DNA of 64,000 nucleotides from Oscheius onirici (GCA_932521025.1 OW051468.1:4154064-4218063); one strand, 5' to 3'; shown: positions 24,221 to 36,179, numbered from the stretch's first letter. The notes: generated from the letters alone by a model not told the origin. Made by a program: numbers and translations.

Positions 24221-24361
24221 TTGCACTGAAGGAGCACTTATAACTTTGACTCTCCTTGACTAGCCAGGAATAAACGGTTTAGAGTCTTGACAAGATTCGA
24301 CAAGTCGACATCGCTTGCTTTTGAAACTTCAAAAGTGAAAATGTACAATGTACTTTTCCAC

Positions 24362-24427
24362 TTTTGGTGAACATTCTTATTTTCCACGAATCGTCTTGTC
24401 TGTAAAGGTAGCCTGTTGCCCCTTCCA
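24362..24427 (+). repeat. Dispersed 60-bp repeat, copy 1
   Basis: A block with ATTTTCCACGAATC and CTGTAAAGGTAG(C/T)CTGTTG, ending TGCCCCTTC, is repeated at 26427-26490 in the same orientation. Its origin is unknown. Confidence 0.65.
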
Positions 24428-24774
24428 CTTTAAGGAGCATTTTGTAGTTCAGAGCAGACAATGCAGATGGAATTAGGCCAGTATGGTATAACTGGAAAGT
24501 GTCCGATTACAGTAGCTAGTTTGGTCTTTTGGCTTGTACTATCGAGTATATGTACATTGCGTATTCGCAAAATCTAATTACACTACAGTGGGAGAACTGT
24601 TTTTAAAAAAATACTGTTTAAAAAAACTGTTTATTCGGTTTTCAAGGTAGTTCACCTGACCGAGATCACATCCGAAGAGTAGTCTTGGAGTGATGATGAG
24701 CGCGTTGAATGATCAGGGTTGCTGGACAGGCTAGGCTGGCGAGAGATGCCAGGGTAGACTACCTTCGTGTACTA

Positions 24775-24841
24775 CCATCCGGGATTGAACTTGCGATCGC
24801 TTTCTTCATCAGCGTCATATCCACTTGACTATCCGGGCCCC
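24775..24841 (-). repeat. tRNA-like sequence, probably SINE head
   Basis: On the minus strand: box A-like TAGTCAAGTGG, an anticodon-arm-like CGCTG / AAGCG stem with loop ATGAAGA (GAA in anticodon position), and box B-like AGTTCAATCCC. The acceptor and T stems do not pair properly, so a working tRNA is unlikely. Confidence 0.5.
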
Positions 24842-25066
24842 TGGAGAAGAGAAGTGGGAGAACTGATTGGAGCTAATTTTATCCCATTTCTCTGGATTTG
24901 AACAGAGAGCCGTCCATGAAATTGACTAAACACTGTATAAAGTACAAAACCAATTGACTCAAGTTGTGTTTATGCAGAATACAAAAATAATTCTTTGGAA
25001 AAACAGTACATGTACTCGATAAAGGCACCGGAGGGTAAAGCTTGGAAAGTCAGGTTCGCAATTTTC

Positions 25067-26034
25067 CTAGTAAGGAGCATATCGTTTGTCTCCCGGTGCA
25101 GGAGGATGAGGATGAATCGAACGAGGATTGTCAGTTGGATGAACATATGCTAAAAGTATTGTCTCATCGTTCCTTCATGTTCTTACCGTTAGGGTGTGAC
25201 GGAATCAAAAGACGATTTTCAATTTTGGGCGGTGGCAGAAGAACAGCTGAAAATACTTGTTCTGTGAAATAGTCCAAAATATCACCAAGAGCCTGTTGTT
25301 GCTGCATAATCTGCATAATTCCCTGAATGTACAGATCCGGGCCGTTGACAAGAGCAAGAGGAAATGATGGCAGATTGAGGCCAGGAACGAGGTTCAGTCC
25401 CGGCAGTACTTGAGTCATGAGACTTTGGGCAAGGATGTTGTTTTGGAAGATCATTTGAGCATTGGCTGCTGCAACTCTTTCAGGCAAAAATGGCTGATTC
25501 ATCAGCGGATAGAGCACTGAAAAAAATAAATGAAAAAAACTGAGTTAGAGTTCATACATGGAGTTTGTTTCTTGATTCGAGCTGTGGCTGTGTTGATGTG
25601 AATTGTACGACCCTCACACACTATTCCATCCAGCTCTTTCCGAGCCATCTCACTTTCCTCCTTTCCCATCGTCACAAAACCGAAACCCTGAAGAATTAAG
25701 TGAGAATTTTATTTGAAAGAGACCAACCTTGCTGCCTCTGGAATTGTAAATGATCTCCGCATCGAAGACGGTTCCGTACTTTTCAAACAAGGCTCGAAGT
25801 TCGGGCTGGCCAAAACGGAAGGGAAGGTTTGTGACATGAAGACGTCTCTGTTCTAGAAAATTTCAATACATCCGTTTGAGAATATTTCGTACCAACAACT
25901 GTTGTCTTCGGATCTGACCAAGGGCGACCAATGTCTGTAATGGTCGGACTGATAGTGGGGATGACAGGAACTTCGTAATGTTCTCCCACTTCTAATGCGG
26001 ATACCATTTTCATCACTTCGTCCTCAGATATCAT
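25067..26034 (-). CDS. RBFOX-type RNA-binding protein (FOX-1 family)
   Basis: Splicing regulator; the family binds UGCAUG in introns. 269 residues. Exons: 26034-25893, 25852-25728, 25687-25558, 25516-25187, 25149-25067; phases agree and introns are 37-41 nt. One RRM spans about residues 49-125: RRLHVTNLPFRFG (RNP2), then SKGFGFVTM (RNP1), ending INTATARIKK, the family signature. The C-terminal half is hydrophobic and Gln-rich (MQQQQA) and ends RYAPY, like the aromatic C-termini of this family. The final exon depends on a donor at 25186. The ATG is 4 nt after an acceptor. The family has several nematode paralogues (fox-1, asd-1), so no symbol is given. Confidence 0.92.
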
Positions 26035-26426
26035 TTTACTGAAAAAACTAATCGAAAAGAACTGATAGTATAGGAGAGAAATAATTGATTTCCACTCGGT
26101 TCCCACCAATTCTTCGCTTCTTTGTTTACAGGGTGGGTATGGTACCAGAGGTCAATTACTCTATCTCAGAAAATACTGTGATCGATAAAAGGAAGCTGAA
26201 TAGACGAGAGATAGGCATCCGTCCAAGCTAAATCTGTGTTCTTCTCATCACAACAGAGGCTGCCAGTTCTCCGGAAAGACGGGCTAATACCTGCTCTGGT
26301 AAACACAAACCACTGCCTTGTCGTTCCACAGATCACCTGTATCACAGGCTGTTCTATCTACTGTTAGCCTCACATTGACGGCAATCTACTTCAGTCCATG
26401 TTTGGTACATGGAAGATTTGGTGAGC

Positions 26427-26490
26427 ATTCTCATTTTCCACGAATCTGATTGTGGTTAACTGTAAAGGTAGTCTGTTGCCCCTTCGTCAT
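26427..26490 (+). repeat. Dispersed 60-bp repeat, copy 2
   Basis: Second copy of the block at 24362-24427, with a small insertion (TTGTGGTTAA) in the middle. The two copies flank the RBFOX-like gene. Confidence 0.65.
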
Positions 26491-26848
26491 ACCAGGGGCC
26501 AGTTGCTACCCGCTTTGAGGTCACTTAATCGGTTGCCACACCGATCCCAACTCGAATAGAAAAAGGGCTATTTGGATGTGTAGCCGCCGAATTAAAACGA
26601 TGTTTCCATTCTACGTGTCCGATTATTTCTAGTTGTGAGTTTTGTCGGAATCGTATTCGTTGATTGCTGCTATTTGATCCAGTGGATCATTCTGACCTAT
26701 TATTGCCACAATGTTCCATGTAGGAAATGACTACAGTTGTATGTAAAAAAGACTATTTAGACTCAGTTTTGAGAGAAATTCCTTCTCTGGAGCAGAGATT
26801 GACCGGCTATGGAACTGTTAACCAGACCTACATACCAGGACAGATGTC

Positions 26849-27145
26849 TGTTCTTCGTTTCGGCCGAAACTGTTACTGCTCTGAACTGTGGTCATATCTG
26901 CCAATACGAGGGTGGTCAGCTGACGGAAATCAGAGGCGGACAGGAGAGTCGGTTCTTCTACAGGTAGCTATTTAAAAATTATCATATTATCCAGACCTAG
27001 CCTTTCCGAACAGCACCGTCATGAAAGGTCAAACGAGTGGCTCGCTGTTATTAAAGGAACACTGATCAATTTGGACAGCAACACCACATCATTTCTGGAC
27101 CGTTCCAAAATAACTACTCGTAGATTGAACGTCTTGTGCGCATAC
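26849..27145 (+). CDS. Candidate gene fragment, unknown
   Basis: Two frames join cleanly through a 31-nt intron: about 26849-26963 (NCGHICQYEGG, then GGQESRFFY) and 26995-27145 (SEQHRHERSNEWLAVIKG and RRLNVLCAY). A good donor follows at 27146. The composition looks coding. An upstream frame starting at ATG 26727 is in a different phase and does not join convincingly. No family recognised. It could be a small gene or a decayed one. Confidence 0.35.
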
Positions 27146-27214
27146 GTAAGCTTGCATAAGAAACCACAGCGTATTCTAGATCGACTAGGAAGGAGTGCAC
27201 GATTTTGAAGACTG

Positions 27215-28340
27215 TTTTGAGAGAAGAACGGAATGTGCTTGTGTGAAAATCTGCAGGGATAAACTGTTGACGAAATGTAGTCTCGCGTTTCATATCCTCG
27301 TGTTGTTTATTCGTTTGACCATGGGTCAGCACGGTTTGTGCCATTGGCGCGAGGACGAGAGGAACTGTCCAGAATTCCAGACTTCTTTCAAGAAATCAGC
27401 TGTAATTTGACTGATCTTTCAATTTCTCGACCACTTGGACGACCAGCTGTCTCCCGTCTACACGTTCGCTTTGTTTGTTTCGCCCTTTCATTGAACTCCT
27501 CTGCCGACTGACCCCCTCCTAAAAAGTGACTTATTTTTGCCGCATCGCTCTGACCTTGATAACGTTCTGGCACAGACCACGAGACTCGCATTATAAACCA
27601 ATCGAGGCCTCGATCGGCACTTTTCACTTTGCCAACATTCATTTTTGACCGACCTTTTACCTAGACGAACGACAATTTTTACAGACTTTTCACTCTCTTC
27701 AAGTTCTCTTCTTGTTGGGAAAAAGGCGTGACATTTGTAAGTTGTGGTTTCCAGTGTTTGTTCGACTATATACTGTATCTTGTAAGATTTTTATTAGGTA
27801 ACGTACCGCAAACAAATGGTTCATTGTTCTAGAGTTCCCGTCATTTTATTTCATGACAAGGGTCTTGTAGCGAAACTATACTAAAATTACAAGGTTGCAT
27901 TATTTCTAACTTCTGCCTCAAAAATCCGAGGCAGTCTTTTTTTTGGTATGTTTCCGTTCTTTGTCACAAAATACTTAGTTTCTTTCTTCTTCAAAACTTC
28001 TAGTAAAAAAAATGAGTGAACAGCATAACAAATTTGACATGTGTGACCATACATGCTCTTTGCTCGATAAGAAACGCTGTCAGAGCGTGAAACGCGTGAT
28101 TTAGAACAAAAAGAGCTGAAATAGTGTTTGTTTGCCCGCGGAATAAGTTCAGAAGAAAGTTGCCCGGCCGAAAATGTCTGTTGACAAACGACCGCCGAGA
28201 TCCGCAGCTCGGGGGCCACTTCACGTGGCATTGCGACCGTTTTCTAAGCTTCTGTTTAGAGAATTATCTCTCAAATATGTTGCTAACACTTTTCATTGTC
28301 ACTCATACGTTTTTGACTAATTCTGCCCCGTCGTAACAAT
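27215..28340. other. Intergenic interval upstream of alanine aminotransferase
   Basis: About 1.1 kb with no supported gene. The pyrimidine-rich stretch ending ATTTGCAG at 28350 looks like an outron with a trans-splice acceptor for the next gene. Confidence 0.4.
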
Positions 28341-28351
28341 GAATTTGCAGG

Positions 28352-30249
28352 ATGAGAAGTGTCCGATCAATTTGCGCACAAGCACGATTTTTGTCGACAT
28401 CGCAACGCGCAATGGAGAAGGTTTGTTTCTTTTTATTTTACACAGATTCGAAGCTAAACAAAATTTGGTTTAAAAAACGTCAAGTACTCTGTACATTTGT
28501 TGTACTCAGGTTCTAACTACCGCCACGATCAATCCTCAAGTGGTGACGATGCAGTATGCCGTCCGTGGACCGATAGTCATCAGGGCCGTTGAACTCGAGA
28601 AGGAACTTGCTCAGGTATTTTCTATTCTCCTTCTCAAAATGAACCATTGATTTTAGGGAGCCAAAAAGCCGTTCAACAATGTCATCAAGGCCAACATAGG
28701 AGATGCTCATGCGATGGGGCAGAAGCCGATCACCTTCATTCGGCAACTACTGGCCGTCATCTCCGATCCAGAGCTGAAGAACACGGGTAAATACCCCTCC
28801 GACGTTATTGAACATGCCAAGGTATGTCTTTTTTTAGTTTTATATGCCTCTTTTTATTTCAGGTGATTCTAAAAGGATGTGGTGGACAGAGTGCCGGCGC
28901 TTACAGTCAGAGCACAGGCGTCGACGTGATTCGCAAACATGTATCTGAATATATCCAGCGGAGAGACGGAGGAATCGGCTCTGATCCGGAGAGCATCATT
29001 TTGTCTGGAGGAGCCTCTGAATCTATCAGAAACGTCCTGAAATTGTTCATTCAACGAGCTGGACAGGGCAAGAAGACTGGAGTCATGATTCCCATTCCTC
29101 AGTATCCGCTCTATTCGGCCACAATCGAGGAATTCGGGCTGGGCCAGGTTTGGTTTTTGTCCTTAGTTTTACTCTTTTGGCATGTTCGAAAAAAAACTTA
29201 TACATTCAGATCGGCTACTTCTTGAACGAGGATGCCAATTGGTCTCTTGAAGAGTCGGAGCTCGAGCGTTCTTTCCAGGACAGTCTGAAAGAGTTCGATA
29301 CGAAGGTCATTTGTGTCATCAACCCCGGAAATCCAACTGGACAAGTTCTCAGCCGCGCGAACATCGAGATGATCATTCGATTTGCTCACAAATACAAGCT
29401 TTTCATTCTGGCCGACGAGGTCTATCAGGACAATGTTTACACCGAGGGATCTCAGTTCCACTCGTTCAAGAAGGTCATTTCCGAGATGGGAGCTCCTTAC
29501 AACAAGTCTTTCTTGATGCTCACCAAGTATTTTAGTCGTTTTTAGGATCGAATTGGCTTCCTTCCACTCCGTCTCGAAAGGATATATGGGTGAATGCGGT
29601 CTCCGTGGTGGCTACGTCGAATTCCTCAACTTAGATCCGGAAGTCTACGTTCTGTTTAAAAAGATGATCTCGGCTAAACTCTGCTCAACCGTACTTGGAC
29701 AGGTTTGTCTCTTCTTATTCAACATTTTTAACTTTATGTGAATTTCTTCAAAAATTGGATCGCAGGTTGTAATTGACGCTGTTGTAAATCCGCCAAAGAA
29801 GGGAGACCCCTCTTACGACCAATGGCTCAAGGAGAAGACATCAGTCCTCGCCTCTCTGAAGGAACGTGCCACACTGGTCAAGGAGGCATATGGAGCCATT
29901 GATGGAGTCACCTGTAACCCTGTCCAAGGAGCAATGTATGCTTTCCCGCGTATTCATCTGCCCGTTAAAGCAATTGCGAAGGCTAAGTCTCTCGGACAGG
30001 AACCCGACTTCTTCTATGCCATGCAGCTGCTTGAAAAGACTGGAGTCTGCATTGTTCCTGGCAGTGGATTTGGACAGCGTGACGGAACCTACCACTTCAG
30101 GTGAGCTCGATTTTTTTCTTCTTTTGGTAAATAGAAACATATGACTTGAAAATTTAAGAACCACGATTCTGCCCCAGAAGGATCTGATGAAGGATATGCT
30201 GGATCGTTTTGGCGGCTTTCACCAGCAGTTTATGGCCGAGTACAAATAG
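28352..30249 (+). CDS. Alanine aminotransferase
   Basis: PLP enzyme interconverting alanine + 2-oxoglutarate and pyruvate + glutamate. 500 residues, normal for the family. Exons: 28352-28420, 28510-28614, 28657-28821, 28863-29147, 29210-29505, 29546-29702, 29766-30100, 30159-30249; phases agree. The first 23 residues ([17 protein letters not shown]) are Arg/Ser-rich and lack acids, so mitochondrial import is likely. Motifs: [14 protein letters not shown] [22 protein letters not shown], and the PLP lysine in [11 protein letters not shown]. The exon 5 to 6 join uses a 40-nt intron (29506-29545), restoring [11 protein letters not shown]; reading straight through meets a stop. The last acceptor is AAG instead of CAG. 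An acceptor lies 1 nt before the ATG. Confidence 0.96.
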
Positions 30250-30531
30250 TCCAGCCAGCCCATACAGAAGCCAACTTCGCTCTACCGGTCGTCAGTTCTC
30301 TCCATGTCTATCCATATAGGTCGTCGCTTCTTTTTATTTCCGCTTGAGATTGTAATATGTATTTCTTTGATAGAAGTAAAATTTATATGAAAGAAAACAT
30401 AGAAGTTTCTCAAGCTGTTCGTTGACAAGGCGGGGAAAATAGGACGGGAGAGAAGCGAAAGACCGGGTTGGCTAGGAAACCTAAAAAGGAGGGAGGGATA
30501 TGTGATCGAGATCATGAAGGAGAAGATTTTC

Positions 30532-32128
30532 TTAACAATTTCCACAGTAGGCTCCAGCACCTCCCGGCGGAGGCTGTCCATCACCAGCATCGAGACTAAC
30601 TCCACGACATTCGGCCATATTCGGGATCGGAAGAGCTGTCGTGTCAACACTCGATTGTATCCTTTGCATCACGAGATCCAGAAGACAATCCACCGACTTT
30701 TCCACGTTTGTACTCGTACACGCCGAAGTCTCAAAGTAGGGAAGGCCGAGCTGATCGGCCAGCTGTTTGGCTCTGGCTGTGCTCACTTGGCGACGATTCT
30801 CCAGATCCGCCTTGTTTCCACAGATAATGATGTCCGGAGTGTCGCAGTAGGCGTGTACCTGAAACGCTTCCCATTTTGAATCTGTTCTTTTGTTTATCTT
30901 CGGGAGTAACGGTAGTTACGAGGAAGTTTAATCTTTTAGGTTAGGTTGCAAGAAACTGGTTATGTTTAGGGCACAGAAACATTCTTCTGTACAGTATACT
31001 TTACTGAACCGCTTGGAAAGTACACTTTGATTGTGAAATAGCTGAGGAACAAGTTATGGAAACTCTATCAATCTACTTCTGCAGTTGCCACGAAAAGTGG
31101 CCGGGAGAGAGAAAGCTGCTGCTTATCTCCCAATTTTTATGCGTCATTGAAGCGTTCACACTGAAGGCGTGGGAAGCGTCATCTGCTGCGTGGGTTTGTG
31201 TGAAAGCCAGAAAACGATTGTGTCAGTCTATCGCTCTCTTGAAAATCGCAATTAGCCCGTCTCAATTCATTTGGCTCTTGGCCTCGGGGCTGTCCGATCG
31301 AATTTCAGTTGAATAAACGAAAAAAGAGCTGAACCTCGTTGAGTTAACTACAATCCTTATCCCTCAGCTGTTCCCACAAGGGACTCGCTATTTCAGCATA
31401 GAAAAAGAGCAGTTCCAAATCGAAAGAACCAGGAATCTCTATCTTCCAAAAGAAAAAAAAACTATTTCGTTTCAGTTCTTGTAAGGATTCAAAACTTCGC
31501 ACCACTCTATACCCTGATCAAACGAAGAAAGCGATCGATCAAATAGTTTTCAAATTTTTCTCTCTAGAAACGGAAAAAAATATTCAAAATAGCACTCACT
31601 TTGAGCTGTGACAGCCAGTCCCTGATGTTGAGAAAAGACTGTTCATTTGTGATGTCGAAGATCAAAATGAACCCCATAGCATCACGGAAGAAGGCAGTGG
31701 TCAATGAACGAAATCTTTCCTGACCGGCAGTGTCCCACAACTGGAGAAGGACTCTCTGTCCTCTTCCTCCAAATCCGCCACGAGACGACTTGTAGACCTG
31801 AATTGTGTTTTTTGAAAGTGTCTTTTGGTCCTGAATTGGGCGTGGGCTACCGGAAATGACTCTTGGATTGGACACAAGTGACACCCACTAATTTCCGGAC
31901 TTTGATTTGACTGTTTGACTTGAAAATGACTGAAAACTCACGACTTTCTTCTCTTTGAAGTCAATTCCGACAGTTGAAATGAACTGTCCTGTGAAAGTAT
32001 TGTCCGTATATCGATGCTGAAATAATCTTCATATTTACTCCATAAAGGAAACTCACCAGAAAAGAAGTCTTTCCGACTCCCGAGTCCCCAAGACATAGAA
32101 GCTTGATGAGATAGTCGTAATCACCCAT
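30532..32128 (-). CDS. aex-6: Rab27 small GTPase
   Basis: Secretory vesicle GTPase; aex-6 is the Caenorhabditis Rab27. 223 residues. Exons: 32128-32057, 32016-31942, 31797-31600, 30858-30532; phases agree. Motifs: [24 protein letters not shown] (switch I, Rab27 type), [20 protein letters not shown] (switch II, almost invariant in Rab27), GNKADL and ETSA. The insert [12 protein letters not shown] before the DTAGQ strand is also Rab27-like. The C-terminus is CGNC rather than the usual CGC or CXC; two cysteines remain for prenylation. The third intron is 741 nt, much longer than its neighbours. An acceptor (TCTCTAG) directly abuts the ATG. Confidence 0.96.
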
Positions 32129-32669
32129 CTAGAGAACCAAAAAGGATGAGGCTCCCCTGAAAAGGAGACGATCGATTCGGGGGAACAAACAGAGAAAATA
32201 AGACTCGTATCACATGGTCTGATAATCGTATTCTTGGCTACAAAATCAAGATGGAAAACATTGAAAACGGAAGAAATTGACTCCGCGCATATGGGCTGGG
32301 CCAGAAGAGTGAGAGTGTGTTGGGAGATCGATCGTCACGACGACTGGGGAGAGAAGGGGGCGTCTGTGTATGTGTATGGGAGAGGGAGCATTTTTGAAGC
32401 AAATTAGCAGCAAAAGAGGGAAGAAGTGTTGAATTTATGATCGCAAGAAAAGGATCTAAAAGAAATGACTTTGTATCTTTTACTGGTAACTATTTATTCT
32501 CATATCTAATTGGCGCTAATTAGGACAAAACGGAGAATCGGGGACATAACTTTCAATACAACGGCAAAGAGTCAAGCTAACTGAAGATGTAAACGAGAAC
32601 AGAAATAGGTCAAAAAACTGTTTCAGTTGGTGGAAGGCGGGCTATTCGTGTAGAAGGCATTGACCGTCT

Positions 32670-33324
32670 ATAACTGAGGTTGGTCTCTGTATCAACGATA
32701 AGAAAACAGTTCTCATTGCAAACTGCAATTCCACACGAGCTCCGATGTCGATCGATGGCCTCAATTTCGCTTTCAAGGAAGAATCTGTCTATTTAGGTGT
32801 TCCGATATCTCCTCCTTTAAACCATCACAAGGAAATCCAAAGAAGCATCAGAAGAGGTTGGATGGCTTGGAGTCAACATTCCAAATGGCTCACAGACCAC
32901 ACTATACCTATGGCCAAGCGAAGAACGCTGTTAAACCACTGCATAACTACGGCTGTAACGTGTGGTTATGAAGCGTGGACTCTTACGGAACAAGACAGGA
33001 AACATTTGAAAGTGACACAGAAGAAGATGGAAAGAAGAATGGTTGGAGTTACAAGGATGCATAGATGGACTAACGAGAGGGTGACAAATATTACCAAGGT
33101 ACAAGACAGCCGATAGAAGAAAACTCGGCTGGGCTAGGAAAATTACGACAATGAATTTGGAAAGATGGATGCATGCTACTACCACTTGGACGCCATACGA
33201 TAGGAAGAGACTAAGAAGACAACCTCCGATTCGATGGAGAGACTATCTCAAGAAACGTTTTGATAGAAGCTGGTGGATTGTATCTAGCGACGAATGGGAC
33301 CGGGTCATTAACCATCATAGATAA
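32670..33324 (+). mobile_element. Non-LTR retrotransposon fragment, RT C-terminal part
   Basis: A frame from about 32672 encodes YLGVPISP, KRRTLLNHCITTAVTCG, YEAWTLTEQDRKHLKVTQ and RRMVGVTR, typical of the thumb/C-terminal region of reverse transcriptases of RTE/CR1-like elements. A frameshift near 33110 separates it from WARKITTMNLERW and RPPIRWRDYL-like sequence (QPPIRWRDYL) that completes the domain. No 5' part, so this is a dead, 5'-truncated insertion. Confidence 0.85.
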
Positions 33325-33892
33325 ATCTACGATATGGAAATAAATGATAATAATAACTGAGGTTGAAACAGGCAGAGTAGATAGAAAAGGTTTGATTATA
33401 CCTCTTTTGTGCAATTGCGGGATAGAGCATGGCAGCACTTTTAACATTTTTCGCAGACCGAAAAATTTCAAGTGAAAGAGCGAGAAAATGGTTTGCGAAG
33501 AAGCTTTTTGGGATCATGTTGCAATATGAAGGCAAAGAAAGAACAACTGAGTTTGAAAGCTGATATGTTTATTAAAAGTTGGCGGTAAATAAGTAAGAAG
33601 ATCATCGGGTCGAGAAGAGTCGGAACTGGCTTGGTGCAGTTTGAAAAAGTCCTCCTGAAGTTTGTATGGCAGGACAGGCTCGTTCGTCGTGATGTTGTCC
33701 AAAATGGTCAAGATCATTAAACCCAGCCACGTGTTACGCGCCTTTCACCAGAAGCAAAAATTGTCGTCGTGGTCCTTTCTTGACCACATACAAATTGATA
33801 GTTGTCTTGTGATCCTAAGGTTGTCTTGGATACGAATCCGTCTTGTTTCGAGGGAAATGGATTCATTCAAACTACTATGACAGTGTACAAGA

Positions 33893-36003
33893 TCAATCGC
33901 TCATTTGTTCTCCATCTTGACTGATGACTTCTTTCGCTTTGAACATTTCGATTCCGAGATTCTGGGCCAGTCGAGTCTAAAAGTCTTTTGTCTTCAGTTT
34001 TTTTAAGTAATTCGGACCAAATGTTCCAGCTGACTCTTCTTATAAACAATCCCATCCATTTCATCACATAAGAACATGTGGGCTCTTTCCGGATCACCGG
34101 CTATTTGAACAGGTCTTGTTGGGTCCATCTAAAGTTAGTTTGAACAAAAAATAAATAAACGATAGTACAGGTTTGAGATCTCTGGTCTCGTCAATGAATG
34201 TCTGAAGACGGTCTCCGAAACCGGGGGCAAAACACTCGGGATCGATGACAACGAAGCACTGGCCGAGATCGGCATTCTGTTCAGTCGTCTGCCATTGACG
34301 AATGTTCTTCCCAAAAGCGGACCCGCCAAGAATTCCACACAAGACTTCGACCATCATACACAGTCCTGTTCCCTTGTAGCCCCCTGAAACTTGTAATCAA
34401 TGTCTTCTCTTTCAAGTTGTATCAAAGTCCTGCTTACCCGTTTCTTCAGCTCCTCCGAGAGGTTGTAGACCACCTCCCGACAGCACAACTTTTGGATCGT
34501 GGGTCTCGATCCCTCTGCTATCAGCTCCCCATCCGGACGGAATCCATTTACCTCCTCTTTTGTCAACGACTTCAATTTTACCGTAAGCTACAGTAGTCGA
34601 GGCCATGTCCAAGAAGAAGGAGTCTCCATGCTTGGCAGGAGCCGCCATACAGACCGGATTCGATCCGAGAGCTTTTTCTGCCGAGCCGGTTGGAAAGACA
34701 CAGGGAGACGTGTTTGTAAAAGCCATTCCCTAAGCATTGTTCTGTGTTAATACAGTTGAGAACAAATTACAATCATCCCGTGGCGAACAGCATAATCAGC
34801 ATACCAGCCGGCGATTCCGAAATGATTGGAATTTTTGGTGACTACACAGCCGATTCCATGCTCACGAGCCTGAACATGTTATGTTTTGCGGAAAACAAGG
34901 CTGAATAATCGAATACACATACCTACATCTTTTCACTTTTTTTTTAACGGAACAGCGGTGTTTACATCTCTGCTCACGAGAAAAACGGTAGCATTTGCTA
35001 GGAAGACCCTCGTGTCTTTCGACAAGAACTACTTGTTGTGATCAGGATGTGCTACTCTGCATTTCTTTTGGTGAGCCTTAAGTTTCTATTCGTCTCGGTA
35101 AAGAAACGGGGTTGAAAGCTTGGTTGAAAGCTTAGATATTCCCCCATGTTAACCTTTGATTTATCTAAATTACAGACCCTCACTCTGTCGTCGTGCCTGG
35201 CCTATCCCATGGTTATCCTCAAATACAGACAGAACTGTCCCTGCAAAAGACCCAGCAAGATTGATTTGGAGCTCTGGGAAGTGAGTTTTGTAGTCGAATA
35301 TCATGACAAGTTTCAGCTAAATCAATTCTGGGCAGACAGTGTGATCATGGAGGACACGGTAACGAGCTACAAAAACTACACTTGGAGGCAGATCAACCTC
35401 CAGAGAACTTCGTTCGACCCATGGGGAGACTACGAAATGGAGGCACGGTTCACGTGGTTCTGTTGTGAATTCTGGCAGCCAGAAGTAGGAAAAACTTTTC
35501 GAAATTTGTTTGCTTTTAGGCTATCTACAAGTTCATGCTTGAGGCACCATTGGAAAGAGAAAGTGGTGCTTACGCATGTATGACCGCTGACAAGGAATGC
35601 AAGTACGAGATTACTTTACAGCCATACTACCGCCCATAATACGTATTTTTCAAATGAAAAATAGTACCTTTTGAACTGCCAGTTTCATACAATAGTTGCC
35701 CACAACAGGTCCGAGCAAGTTCGAACCATCAACCCAGGCTGTAGCTCCTTTCTCCTTGATTATTTTCGGTTCTCCTTCCAAAGCCGTCGACTTTTCGGCC
35801 AAGTCTTTGACGTAGATGTGAAGTCTGTTCAGTCCGTGAGAGTAATGGCCACGGTAGTCGGAACAGATTAGAATGTCAGCTAGCTGTTGTGCATGGTCAA
35901 AGTTGGTTCCGACACTCTGCAGACAGGATAGGACAAAAAGACGAAGTTCCTTCTTGTTGACTACAATCTCTTCGGACTCGTTGAACTGCTTCTTGAGCTT
36001 CAT
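33893..36003 (-). CDS. Malate/L-lactate dehydrogenase family (Ldh2-type) NAD(P)-dependent oxidoreductase
   Basis: 378 residues. Exons: 36003-35668, 34869-34771, 34729-34438, 34383-34169, 34128-34018, 33976-33893; phases agree. The fold is that of the Ldh2/MDH type-2 family, unrelated to classical lactate dehydrogenase. Motifs: HYSHGLNRLHIY (about residues 53-65), KNSNHFGIAGWY, NTSPCVFPTGS, LDMASTTVAYGK, GYKGTGLCMMVEVLCGILGG. The active-site His is in SNHFG. The start is the ATG 2 nt after an acceptor; upstream sequence on that strand is open to 36177 but is probably an outron. The 798-nt first intron contains a plus-strand gene (35047-35639). The substrate cannot be told from the sequence. 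Confidence 0.93.
35047..35639 (+). CDS. Small secreted protein nested in an intron
   Basis: 138 residues, family unknown. Exons: 35047-35070, 35176-35280, 35317-35484, 35520-35639; phases agree, with two introns of 35-36 nt and a first of 105 nt. A signal peptide (MCYSAFLLTLTLSSCLA) is split by the first intron. The mature protein has cysteines in NCPCKRP, WFCCEF, ACMTADKEC. It is rich in Trp and Tyr, suggesting a compact disulfide-bonded fold. The gene lies wholly inside the first intron of the minus-strand dehydrogenase gene, its stop only 28 bp from that gene's exon 1. Confidence 0.82.
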
Positions 36004-36179
36004 TTCTGGAACACAGACGTTTAGAGAAAGACAATGTTCGATTAGATAAGAGAATGAGAAAGAGACAGGCGAGGGCAGTTGATACCGATGAACTGTGGGT
36101 GATGACGATCTTTTGGACCGGTCAGACTTGAGGGTACAAAAAGACCGGAAATAGCAAAAGTGATTCTGTCGCAACATTC

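Larger units (their letters stand above)
21781..24330. mobile_element. Possible 2.5-kb element with about 110-bp inverted ends
   Basis: The block around 21795-21893 (with AAGCAAGCGATGTCGACTTG and the GTTTATTCCTGAC region) recurs inverted at 24222-24330. Indels are few. No transposase frame is seen between them; the interior is AT-rich and holds other repeats. It could be a non-autonomous DNA element or two separate insertions of one repeat. Confidence 0.55.

Noticed and set aside
24775-24841. A functional tRNA-Phe (GAA in the loop).
   Set aside because: Acceptor and T stems do not pair and the sequence lacks conserved Phe tRNA features; a SINE head fits better.
29523-29545. A 19-nt intron in alanine aminotransferase (donor GTATTTTAG).
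   Set aside because: A donor 20 nt upstream (29506) gives a 40-nt intron and restores the conserved [11 protein letters not shown].
32745-33116. A host gene at 32745-33116.
   Set aside because: The protein is a reverse-transcriptase C-terminal part with a frameshift and continues in another frame, so it is a dead retroelement.
35650-36177. An N-terminal extension of the dehydrogenase starting at ATG 36177.
   Set aside because: An acceptor lies 2 nt before the ATG at 36003 and the family normally begins near there; the upstream segment is pyrimidine-rich like an outron.
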